Part shown: piece by piece, positions 1 to 5,583 of the stretch | Position numbering within the stretch: the first letter of the stretch is position 1 | Layout of the letters: every line of letters begins with the position of its first letter | Assembly (NCBI GenBank): GCA_022705125.1 | Contig: JAKJFB010000121.1 | Coordinates: 1 to 7,960, forward strand | Source of the DNA: Pseudomonadota bacterium | GTDB taxonomy: Bacteria > Pseudomonadota > Gammaproteobacteria > Pseudomonadales > UBA5518 | Length of the DNA: 7,960 nt | Direction: 5' to 3' | Made by a program: the position numbers and the translations under genes | The notes under the pieces: generated by a model | What the model was told of the DNA's origin: nothing | Seen by the model: only the letters and a program-made list of their open reading frames with translations | Database searches by the model: none

Positions 1-12
1 ACAGCTTAAGTA

Positions 13-41
13 ATTCGAATGCTAAAGTTCAGAACGTTGAA
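13..41. promoter_or_regulatory. candidate LysR-box upstream of the LysR gene
   Basis: The first 56 bases are AT-rich compared with the coding DNA that follows. They hold several short dyads: ATTCGAAT (13-20), GTTCAGAAC (27-35), and TTCA-N6-TGAA (28-41), which also fits the loose T-N11-A pattern of LysR-family sites. LysR regulators commonly repress their own gene, so an autoregulatory operator here is plausible. No convincing -35/-10 pair was found, and the region continues beyond the window. Confidence 0.25.
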
Positions 42-74
42 TATGAAAACCGATTTGTGCCGAGCCCGTTCATC

Positions 75-1094
75 ATGTCCCGCATGAGCCCAGCCGACCC
101 CAGCCGTCGCCACCGCCGCCTGCCGGACCTGCACGCGCTCGAAGCCTTCGTGACCGTGTGCGATGCGGGCTCGATGGCGCTGGCCGCGCAGCGCCTCGGA
201 CTCAGCCAGAGCGCGGTGAGCCAGGCCATCAAGGGCCTGGAGCAGGCCCTGGAGCTCAAGCTGCTCGATCGCGAGGTGCGCCCGGCCGCGCCCACGCGCG
301 CCGGCCACGCCCTGCGCGCGCGCGCCACCGAGTTGCTGGCGCGGGCAAATGCCATGATCGACGAGGTGCGCGCCACCGGTCGCCACGAACTCGCGCAGAT
401 TCATCTGGGCTGCGTCGACTCCTTTGCCGCCACCGTCGGACCCGCACTGATCCGCGCCATGGCCGGCTCGGCCCGACAGATCCTGATGTGGTCGGGGCTG
501 ACGCCGGCGCTGACCGCACAATTGCAGGGGCGCGAACTGGACCTCGTCATCTGCACCGATCCCGGCATCGCCGATGCGCGCATCGTGCAGCGACTGCTGT
601 TTTCCGAATCCTGGGTGGCGGTGTTTCCGCGCCAGCACCCGGTGCGCGAGCTGGCGTCGCCGCGCGAGCTGTCCGCCATGGCGGGCGAGCTGTCGCTGAT
701 CCGCTACAGCCAGCGCTCGGTCATTGGCCAGCAGATCGAGCGCTACCTGCGCCATATCGGCGTGCAGGCGCCGCACCGCTACGCCTTCGATGCCACCGAC
801 CCGCTGCTCAGCCTGGTGGCGTCGGGCCTGGGCTGGGCGCTGAGCACGCCGTTGTGCCTGTGGCAATCGCGCCAGTACCTGGACGCCGTCACCGTGGTGG
901 CGCTGCCGCCGACGCGCCTGGGCCAGCGTCATTTCTTCCTGCTCTCGCGCGAGAACGAGTGGGCAGGCCTGGATGCCGACATCGCCCGCATCGCGCGCCG
1001 GGTGATCCGCCACGACACCGCGCCGGCCATCCGCCGCAGCCTGCCGGGCTTGCCCGAGGACGCCATTTCCTGTCCCGTCGAGGAACTCCCGTGA
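75..1094 (+). CDS. LysR-family transcriptional regulator
   Basis: A DNA-binding regulator of about 339 residues. The N-terminal winged helix-turn-helix covers roughly residues 17-75: LHALEAFVTV, then GSMALAAQRLGLSQSAVSQA and the wing region LKLLDREVRP. It is followed by a LysR substrate-binding domain with typical elements such as LDLVIC and a GLGWALST loop. The length is slightly above the usual 290-320 because of a basic N-terminal extension. Three in-frame starts exist (GTG 57, ATG 75, ATG 84) and none has a good Shine-Dalgarno sequence; ATG 75 is chosen as a compromise. Its stop (1092-1094) overlaps the GTG start of the deformylase gene in a GTGA junction, so the two are probably co-transcribed and translationally coupled. 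That is unusual, because LysR genes generally diverge from their targets. Control of the downstream gene, and the effector (perhaps a formylglutamate or histidine breakdown product), are inferences. Confidence 0.93.
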   Translation: MSRMSPADPSRRHRRLPDLHALEAFVTVCDAGSMALAAQRLGLSQSAVSQAIKGLEQALELKLLDREVRPAAPTRAGHALRARATELLARANAMIDEVRATGRHELAQIHLGCVDSFAATVGPALIRAMAGSARQILMWSGLTPALTAQLQGRELDLVICTDPGIADARIVQRLLFSESWVAVFPRQHPVRELASPRELSAMAGELSLIRYSQRSVIGQQIERYLRHIGVQAPHRYAFDATDPLLSLVASGLGWALSTPLCLWQSRQYLDAVTVVALPPTRLGQRHFFLLSRENEWAGLDADIARIARRVIRHDTAPAIRRSLPGLPEDAISCPVEELP

Positions 1095-1906
1095 GCACCA
1101 CCGCTACCCCGGTCTACCGCCTGAGCACCGGCACGCTACCGTTGCTGATCTCGATGCCCCACGTGGGCACCCGCTTGCCGGATGAGTTGGTCGCGCAGAT
1201 GAACCCTGGCGCTGCCCTGCGCCAGGACACCGACTGGCACCTGGAGCGGCTCTACGCCTTTGCCGTCGCGCTGGGCGCCTCGGTGCTCGAGGCCAGGGTC
1301 TCGCGCTACGTGATCGATCTCAACCGCCCGCCCGGGGGCGAGAGCCTCTACCCCGGCCAGACCACCACCGGCCTGTGCCCCACCGAGACCTTCCGCGGCG
1401 AGCCGCTCTACCAGCACGGCGCCACGCCCGACGCAACGGAACAGCAACGGCGTCTGCACGCGTACTGGATGCCCTACCACGCCGCGCTGTCCGCCGAACT
1501 GGCCCGACTCGAGGCCCGGCACGGCGGCGCAGTGCTGTGGGACGCCCACTCCATCGCGGGCGTACTGCCGCGACTCTTCGAGGGCCAATTGCCCGACCTC
1601 AACTTCGGCACCAACAGCGGGCAGAGCTGCGGCGCCGCCCTGCTCGAGAGCGTTGTGGCGGTGGCGCAGGGCTCGCCCTTCACGCACGTGGTCAACGGCC
1701 GCTTCAAGGGCGGCCACATCACGCGCCACTACGGCCGGCCGGAGCGCAACGTGCATGCGATCCAGCTCGAGATGCGCCAGTCCATTTACATGGACGAAGC
1801 ACCACCCTTCGGATACGTGGAGTCCAGGGCCGGCACGGTGCAACCACTGCTGCAAGGCATGTTGATGGCCGCGCTCGACCAACTGCCTGGCCGGGCGGCC
1901 ACCTGA
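1091..1906 (+). CDS. hutG: N-formylglutamate deformylase (FGase family)
   Basis: This 271-residue protein matches the N-formylglutamate amidohydrolase family, which hydrolyses N-formyl-L-glutamate to glutamate and formate, the last step of the five-step histidine degradation route. Family hallmarks visible in order are LISMPHVGTRLP (about 19-30), DTDWHLE (46-52), SRYVIDLNRPPGG (71-83), TTTGLCPTETF (91-101), WDAHSI (150-155), NFGTNSGQSC (171-180), NGRFKGGHITRHYGRP (202-217) and AIQLEMRQSIYM (223-234). The His/Asp/Glu residues in these blocks are the likely metal and substrate ligands, by family knowledge. Length is normal. The start is GTG at 1091, overlapping the upstream LysR stop by 4 bp; the alternative in-frame starts lie inside the other gene. 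No hutH, hutU, hutI or hutF is present nearby, so the gene stands outside a canonical hut cluster here. It ends 6 bp from the stop of the convergent dehalogenase gene. Confidence 0.93.
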   Translation: MSTTATPVYRLSTGTLPLLISMPHVGTRLPDELVAQMNPGAALRQDTDWHLERLYAFAVALGASVLEARVSRYVIDLNRPPGGESLYPGQTTTGLCPTETFRGEPLYQHGATPDATEQQRRLHAYWMPYHAALSAELARLEARHGGAVLWDAHSIAGVLPRLFEGQLPDLNFGTNSGQSCGAALLESVVAVAQGSPFTHVVNGRFKGGHITRHYGRPERNVHAIQLEMRQSIYMDEAPPFGYVESRAGTVQPLLQGMLMAALDQLPGRAAT

Positions 1907-1912
1907 AGCATC

Positions 1913-2812
1913 TCAGGCCATCGGCAGTCGCGCGATCCACGCCGCGAGCGCCGCGCCGATTTCCCCGGGCGAGTCCTCCTGCAGAAAATGCAGGCCCGGC
2001 ACGGTGACTTCCTCCTGGTTCGGCCAGCTGCGGCAGAAAGCGCGCTTGTCCCCGGTGAGGAAGGCGCCGGGCTCGGCGTTGACGAACAGTTTCGGGAAAC
2101 TGGTGCCCGGTAGCCATGCGGCGTAGGCGGCCTCGGTATCCCACACCTCGCGCGGCGTCCCATCGAAAGGCACTTCCCGGCACAGCGTGAGCATGGCGCG
2201 CCGCCCTTCGCCGGGCTCGCGGAAAGGCGCGCGGTAGGCTTCCATCTCGCGCTCCCCCAGCGCACGCAGCACCGTGCGCGGCAGCGCCTGCTCCACGTAC
2301 ATGTTCTGCCCCAGGATGAGGCGCTCGCCCTCGGGCGAGCGCAGGGCCTCGAACATCGGCATCGTGTCCTCGCCGAGGTCGGCACGCGTGACCGGCCTCA
2401 CGACCGCTTCCATGTAGGCGATGCCGCGGATGGCTTCGCGATGTCGGTTGGCCCAGTCGAAACCCAGCACCGAGCCCCAGTCGTGGAGCACGAGCGTGAC
2501 GCGCTCACGCACCGCGAGAGCCTCGAGCAGGGCATCGAGAAAGGCACGCTGTTCCGCCAGCCGGTAGCGATCCGGTCCAGAGGGAAGCAGCCTGCCGGAA
2601 TCCCCCATGCCGATGAGGTCGGGCGCGATGCAGCGCCCGAGCGGCTCAACCCACGGAATGATGTTGCGCCACAGGTAGGATGACGTCGGGTTCCCGTGCA
2701 GGAAGACGATGGGGTCGCCCTGCCCGGCTTCGATATACGCCATGTGGCTGTCGAGGATCGCAATGCGCCGCTTCGGGTACCGCGCGTCCGCCTCGACCGC
2801 TTTCGTCTGCAT
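1913..2812 (-). CDS. haloalkane dehalogenase, subfamily HLD-II
   Basis: This 299-residue alpha/beta hydrolase would cleave carbon-halogen bonds of haloalkanes to give an alcohol, halide and a proton (EC 3.8.1.5). The HLD-II catalytic pentad is complete: nucleophile Asp111 in LVLHDWGSVLGF, acid Glu135 in IAYMEAVVRP, base His275 in VPGLHFLQEDSPGE, and halide-stabilising Asn41 (HGNPTSSYLWR) and Trp112. These positions are each three higher than in LinB (Asp108, Glu132, His272, Asn38, Trp109, from memory), so the alignment is essentially gap-free up to the base. The acid after strand beta-6 separates it from HLD-I enzymes such as DhlA. The helical cap spans about 140-215. No signal peptide is seen, so it is probably cytoplasmic. 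ATG 2812 has only a weak G-rich ribosome site. The substrate cannot be told from sequence. It converges on hutG and lies downstream of, and in the same direction as, the small exported-protein gene. Confidence 0.93.
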   Translation of the reverse strand: MQTKAVEADARYPKRRIAILDSHMAYIEAGQGDPIVFLHGNPTSSYLWRNIIPWVEPLGRCIAPDLIGMGDSGRLLPSGPDRYRLAEQRAFLDALLEALAVRERVTLVLHDWGSVLGFDWANRHREAIRGIAYMEAVVRPVTRADLGEDTMPMFEALRSPEGERLILGQNMYVEQALPRTVLRALGEREMEAYRAPFREPGEGRRAMLTLCREVPFDGTPREVWDTEAAYAAWLPGTSFPKLFVNAEPGAFLTGDKRAFCRSWPNQEEVTVPGLHFLQEDSPGEIGAALAAWIARLPMA

Positions 2813-2845
2813 CTGCGCCCCCGCTGTCGTGAATCCGCTCTGCCC

Positions 2846-2860
2846 CCGGGGATATCCCGG
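2846..2860. promoter_or_regulatory. inverted repeat upstream of the dehalogenase
   Basis: A perfect dyad, CCGGG-GATAT-CCCGG, lies 34 bp before the dehalogenase start in the 109-bp gap. It overlaps the 10-bp palindrome GGGATATCCC (2849-2858). It could be an operator or form a hairpin in the 5' untranslated leader. No recognisable -10/-35 pair sits beside it, and in GC-rich DNA a 5-bp arm may arise by chance. Confidence 0.25.
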
Positions 2861-2884
2861 AACGGCGCAAAGGTAGCACGACCG

Positions 2885-2907
2885 CGGGCAGCAGGACCCC
2901 CTGCCCG
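2885..2907 (-). terminator. possible hairpin terminator after the small exported-protein gene
   Basis: CGGGCAG (2885-2891) and CTGCCCG (2901-2907) form a perfect 7-bp stem around a 9-nt loop, starting 15 bp past the stop of the minus-strand small gene. No T-run follows on the minus strand, so it is not a classical intrinsic terminator. It may instead stabilise the 3' end or separate this gene from the dehalogenase downstream. Confidence 0.3.
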
Positions 2908-2921
2908 GGGGTGCGCGCCGG

Positions 2922-3173
2922 TCAATCCAGCAGCGACAACTTCAACTTGCCGCTGATGCGACGGTCCATTTCCAGGTCGAGCTTGCGATTCGTCTCATCG
3001 ACATGCTTTTCGATCAACTCTGCCGTCTTGCGGTTCAGCAGCGTTTCGGTATCGGCCAGCCTGGCGATCGCCTCCGCGCGCGGCAGCTCGTCGCCGGCAC
3101 GCTCCGCAGCCTGGTTGGCAAGCGCGCCGTTGGCGGCGAATGCCAGGAGCAGCATGACACTCAGCTTGTTCAT
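2922..3173 (-). CDS. small exported helical protein of unknown function
   Basis: The 83-residue product starts with a short positively charged end (MNKL), a hydrophobic core (VMLLLAFAANG) and an ALA signal-peptidase site at 17-19, so residues 1-19 look like a Sec signal peptide. The mature part, about 64 residues, has no cysteine and no aromatic residue. It is very rich in Glu, Lys, Arg, Asp and Leu (for example LADTETLLNRKTAELIEKHV) and should form one or two amphipathic helices, possibly a coiled coil in the periplasm. A good ribosome site, GTGAGG, lies 8 nt before ATG 3173, which supports a real gene and this start. I do not recognise the family. Inverted repeats directly upstream (3205-3266) suggest specific control. 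The gene runs in the same direction as the dehalogenase, 109 bp ahead of it, but a functional link is not shown. Confidence 0.72.
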   Translation of the reverse strand: MNKLSVMLLLAFAANGALANQAAERAGDELPRAEAIARLADTETLLNRKTAELIEKHVDETNRKLDLEMDRRISGKLKLSLLD

Positions 3174-3204
3174 TGCGAGATCCTCACTTCAGGTGGTCGT
3201 GGCG

Positions 3205-3246
3205 GGTAACAGCTCCCGGAAATCATCTTCCGGGAAATTTGTTACC
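3205..3246. promoter_or_regulatory. nested inverted repeat upstream of the small exported-protein gene
   Basis: The outer arms GGTAACA (3205-3211) and TGTTACC (3240-3246) enclose a second perfect dyad, CCCGGAA (3215-3221), 6-nt loop, TTCCGGG (3228-3234). Read on the minus strand this lies about 30-75 nt before the small gene's ATG, where a leader RNA or operator would be. The inner stem is strong and the internal loop is asymmetric (3 nt against 5 nt). Whether it acts as DNA or RNA cannot be decided from sequence. Confidence 0.45.
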
Positions 3247-3266
3247 GTTCGATACACAAGGTAACA
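3240..3266. promoter_or_regulatory. GGTAACA inverted repeat, alternative pairing partner
   Basis: TGTTACC (3240-3246) and GGTAACA (3260-3266) form a perfect 7-bp dyad with a 13-bp spacer, so the centres are 20 bp apart, about two helix turns. The left arm is the same segment that pairs with 3205-3211, so the two stems exclude one another. The geometry suits a dimeric repressor site or a switchable leader; the binding factor is unknown. Confidence 0.4.
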
Positions 3267-3297
3267 CTTGAGTGAGGTTTTTCCAGCATCGGGTCGT

Positions 3298-3411
3298 CGT
3301 AAAATTACTAAAACCCGCAGTGATCCACCGCAATATGAAATTAACATATTGATTTAAAAGCTTTTATATATTGTCAATGCCATAGGGCAAATACGCCAGA
3401 TTACGGGAAAA
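3298..3411. promoter_or_regulatory. AT-rich divergent promoter island with dyads
   Basis: About 110 bp are strikingly AT-rich compared with both flanks, between the minus-strand small gene and the plus-strand aminotransferase gene. It carries CAATATG-N7-CATATTG (3331-3351, perfect) and the 12-bp palindrome TAAAAGCTTTTA (3355-3366). Promoter-like hexamers occur but pair poorly. On the minus strand there is TTGACA (3377-3372) without a good -10, and TATAAA (3368-3363). On the plus strand there are TTAACA (3341-3346) with TATATT (3367-3372), 20 bp apart, and AATAAT (3410-3415). Promoters for both neighbours probably lie here, but exact starts are not resolved. Confidence 0.4.
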
Positions 3412-3708
3412 TAATGTTACCTGAGCTCAGCTTTGTTACGCAGCGCCGGAACCGAACACCGGTTGGCGGTGCACCAAGCCCCCGAGGCGTCGCCCGGCAG
3501 TCCCGAGGAATTGGCCCCCGATCCTCATCATCGCGCGGATGTGTGCCTTCGCCGACGGCACCGGAGGAGGAGCGCGAACGCGCCGTCGTGACCGGCAATG
3601 CCGGGGCCGCCGACGCCCCTGGCGAGCGCACCGCGCCGGGCTGCGCTTGCCTCCCGCACGCGAATCGCCGAGACTCCCGGGCTGCCCTGTCCCTGCGCGA
3701 GAACTGCC
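3412..3708 (+). other. GC-rich, hairpin-forming leader before the aminotransferase gene; no gene recognised
   Basis: Composition switches abruptly from AT-rich to GC-rich at about 3420, and 297 bp follow before the chosen aminotransferase start. Reading frames across it are open on both strands, but their peptides are Arg/Pro/Ala-rich like out-of-frame GC-rich DNA, and I recognise no domain. Features seen: TGTTACC (3415-3421) abutting the palindrome CTGAGCTCAG (3421-3430); a hairpin with arms CGCC(GG)AACCG and CGGTTGGCG (3444-3468); GTGCC-N9-GGCAC (3543-3561); GCGC-GAAC-GCGC (3572-3583); CCGGC-AAT-GCCGG (3592-3604). It could be a structured 5' leader, a small RNA or a decayed gene. It does not match any riboswitch consensus I can recall. 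Confidence 0.35.
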
Positions 3709-4833
3709 ATGCCCGGCCTGTTGCCCCACGTCGATCCCGACGGTCTGCTCGAGTATTCGGTGGTCTACACCGACCGCTCGCTGAACCACATGTCGCGCGC
3801 CTTCCAGGGCGTGATGAACGACATCTCGCGCGGATTGAAGCAGGCCTACGGCGCACGCGCGGTGGCCGTCGTACCCGGCGGCGGCACCTACGCGATGGAA
3901 GCGGTGGCGCGGCAATTCGCCGGCGGCGCAAAGACGCTGATCATCCGCAACGGTTTCTTCAGCTTCCGCTGGACGCAGATCCTCGAGGCGGGCGGCATCG
4001 CCGCGGCCTCCACGGTGCTGAAGGCGCGCCGCACGGGCAACGAACCGCAGTCACCGTTCGCGCCGGCGCCGATCGGCGAGGTCATCGACACGATTCGCCG
4101 CGAGCGGCCCGCGGTGGTCTTCGCGCCACACGTCGAGACCGCCTCCGGCATGATCCTGCCCGATGCCTACGTGCGCGCCGTGGCCGATGCCGTGCATGAG
4201 GTGGGCGGCCTGTTCGTGCTCGACTGCATCGCCTCGGGCGCGATCTGGGTCGACATGCGCGCGACCGGTGTCGACGTGCTGCTGAGCGCGCCGCAGAAGG
4301 GCTGGAGCGCCACGCCCTGTGCGGGGCTGGTGATGCTGGGTGACGAGGCCCGCGCGCGTATCGACGCAACCACGAGCAGCAGCTTCGCCTGCGACCTGAA
4401 GCGCTGGCTCGGCATCATGGAGACCTACGAGAGCGGCGGCCACGCCTACCACGCGACAATGCCGACCGACGGGCTGCGCGTGCTGCGCGGCGCGATCGCG
4501 GAAACCCTGGAGTTCGGCCTCGACACGGCGCGCGCCGCGCAACAGCGCCTCGGCGACCAGGCGCGCGCGCTGCTCGCCGCGCGCGGCTTCCCCAGCGTCG
4601 CGGCCGAGGGCTTCGCCGCCCCGGGCGTGGTGGTCAGCTACACCGGGGATCCGGACATCCAGAACGGGAAGAAATTCCTCGCCCGCGGCCTGCAGATCGC
4701 CGCCGGCGTGCCGCTGCAATGCGACGAGCCGGCGGATTTCCGCAGCTTCCGCCTCGGGCTGTTCGGGCTCGACAAGCTGAAGAACGTGGAGCGCACGCTG
4801 GCCACGCTGGCCGGGGCACTGGACAACCTGTAG
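3709..4833 (+). CDS. class V PLP-dependent aminotransferase (alanine-glyoxylate type)
   Basis: This 374-residue fold-type I enzyme belongs to the alanine-glyoxylate/serine-glyoxylate aminotransferase branch, which moves amino groups between small amino acids and 2-oxo acids. Visible features are the PLP-phosphate loop VVPGGGTYAMEAVARQF (54-70), the pyridine-nitrogen Asp172 in GLFVLDCIASGAIWVD, and the Schiff-base Lys197 in LLSAPQKGWSATPCAGLVML. The C-terminal small domain follows, with FRSFRLGLFGLDKL near the end. The true substrate pair is not readable; glyoxylate, phosphoserine-like or other acceptors are possible. An in-frame ATG at 3598 would add 37 residues of Ala/Pro/Arg-rich sequence unlike the family, so the start MPGLLPHVDPDG at 3709 is preferred although its ribosome site is weak (GCGAGA). 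The TAG stop lies inside the GTAG head of a REP-like palindrome. Confidence 0.9.
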   Translation: MPGLLPHVDPDGLLEYSVVYTDRSLNHMSRAFQGVMNDISRGLKQAYGARAVAVVPGGGTYAMEAVARQFAGGAKTLIIRNGFFSFRWTQILEAGGIAAASTVLKARRTGNEPQSPFAPAPIGEVIDTIRRERPAVVFAPHVETASGMILPDAYVRAVADAVHEVGGLFVLDCIASGAIWVDMRATGVDVLLSAPQKGWSATPCAGLVMLGDEARARIDATTSSSFACDLKRWLGIMETYESGGHAYHATMPTDGLRVLRGAIAETLEFGLDTARAAQQRLGDQARALLAARGFPSVAAEGFAAPGVVVSYTGDPDIQNGKKFLARGLQIAAGVPLQCDEPADFRSFRLGLFGLDKLKNVERTLATLAGALDNL

Positions 4834-4872
4834 GCCGGCATTCATGCCGGCGGGTGTAGCCTGCGCTACGCC
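4830..4872. repeat. REP-like GTAG palindrome plus second hairpin between convergent genes
   Basis: GTAG (4830-4833) is followed directly by a perfect hairpin, GCCGGCA-TTCA-TGCCGGC (4834-4851). One base later comes a second stem, GGTGTAGC-CTGC-GCTACGCC (4853-4872, 8 bp with one G-T wobble). A GTAG head followed by a palindrome is the layout of many gammaproteobacterial REP elements moved by RAYT transposases. The block fills the whole gap between the convergent aminotransferase and YjdF genes, supplies the stop codon of the first within GTAG and contains the stop of the second (4866-4868). There is no T-run, but it may still act as a bidirectional transcript-end structure. Confirming REP status needs other copies in the genome. 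Confidence 0.5.
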
Positions 4873-5480
4873 ACGCCGGCCAGCTGCCGGTCGTGCACGC
4901 GCGCGAGCAGCACCTGGGCGAGGATCGCGCCACAGAGGGCAAGGAACATGTCCCAGTGCGTGTCCCACACGTCGCCCTGCGTGCCGAGGAATTCGATCGA
5001 GGCGCCCTCGGCGATCAGCGCGACCCACCACTCGATGAACTCGTAGAACACGCTCACGAACATGCACACGCAGAGCACCAGGAAGAACAGCCACTTGCCG
5101 CGCACCAGCGGCGAGCGCCGCAACAGTATCTCGCGCGTGATCATGGCGGGAACGAAGCCCTGCACGATGTGGCCGATGCGATCGTAGTGGTTGCGCGCGA
5201 GGTCGAACCAGTCCTGCATCCAGAAACCGAGCGGCACGCGCGCGTAGGTATAGTGGCCCCCGACCATCAGGATCAGCGCGTGCACGAAAATCAGCCAGTA
5301 CAGCAGCCGCGTGAGCGGGAAGCCCTCGCGCGTCAGGGCGAGCAGCGGGATCGCGACGAGCACCGGAAACACCTCGAGGAACCACGTCGTGAGATCGAAT
5401 GGCTTGTAGCCGGTGAGCACGAGCACGACGAAGGTCATGCCGAGCAGCAGCCACAGCTCGTTCCTGCCAGCGGTTACCAT
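4866..5480 (-). CDS. yjdF: DUF2238 (YjdF-type) inner-membrane protein
   Basis: This 204-residue integral membrane protein has about five hydrophobic segments, near residues 9-24, 34-49, 59-75, 130-156 and 178-193. It matches the DUF2238 family, whose E. coli member is YjdF, through its conserved polar blocks: GGHYTYARVPLGFW (74-87), RNHYDRIGHIVQGFVPA (96-112), SVFYEFIEWW (143-152) and GTQGDVWDTHWDMF (166-179). The biochemical role of the family is not established to my knowledge. The repeated His, Asp and Glu residues next to membrane segments could bind a metal or carry protons, but that is inference. ATG 5480 is preferred over longer in-frame starts because AGGA lies 9 nt before it and a promoter-like element sits just upstream. 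It diverges from the sugar dehydrogenase and converges on the aminotransferase gene. Confidence 0.85.
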   Translation of the reverse strand: MVTAGRNELWLLLGMTFVVLVLTGYKPFDLTTWFLEVFPVLVAIPLLALTREGFPLTRLLYWLIFVHALILMVGGHYTYARVPLGFWMQDWFDLARNHYDRIGHIVQGFVPAMITREILLRRSPLVRGKWLFFLVLCVCMFVSVFYEFIEWWVALIAEGASIEFLGTQGDVWDTHWDMFLALCGAILAQVLLARVHDRQLAGVA

Positions 5481-5511
5481 CGGTCGGCGTCCTGATCGTG
5501 AATCGGCGTTT

Positions 5512-5520
5512 ACTATAGCA
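5512..5520 (-). promoter_or_regulatory. extended -10 promoter candidate for yjdF
   Basis: On the minus strand the bases read TGCTATAGT, an extended -10 element: TG, one base, then TATAGT, which is 5 of 6 to TATAAT. No -35 is evident, as expected for extended -10 promoters. The transcript would start roughly 25 nt before the yjdF ATG. The bases lie in the 103-bp divergent gap shared with the sugar dehydrogenase gene, so regulation of the two could be linked. Confidence 0.4.
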
Positions 5521-5583
5521 AAGCCCTGCTGCGCGCCCGCACCGGGGCCTGGATGAATCACGACACACTGCTGGAGCAGACAC

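Noticed and set aside
158..1090. A plus-strand frame continuous with hutG that would extend it upstream by about 311 codons
   Set aside because: The extension is out of frame with the LysR gene and encodes Arg/Ala-rich shadow sequence; the family start matches GTG 1091.
1902..1917. CCTGA-N6-TCAGG hairpin between hutG and the dehalogenase as a bidirectional terminator
   Set aside because: The stem is only 5 bp, has no T-run, and is largely a by-product of two convergent TGA stop codons facing each other.
3412..3708. Glycine, SAH or cobalamin riboswitch before the aminotransferase
   Set aside because: None of the conserved core motifs I know for these classes could be found; only generic GC-rich hairpins are present.
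3414..4199. Plus-strand 261-codon frame starting in the non-coding region
   Set aside because: It runs out of frame through the aminotransferase gene and has no domain; only the shadow of that gene keeps it open.
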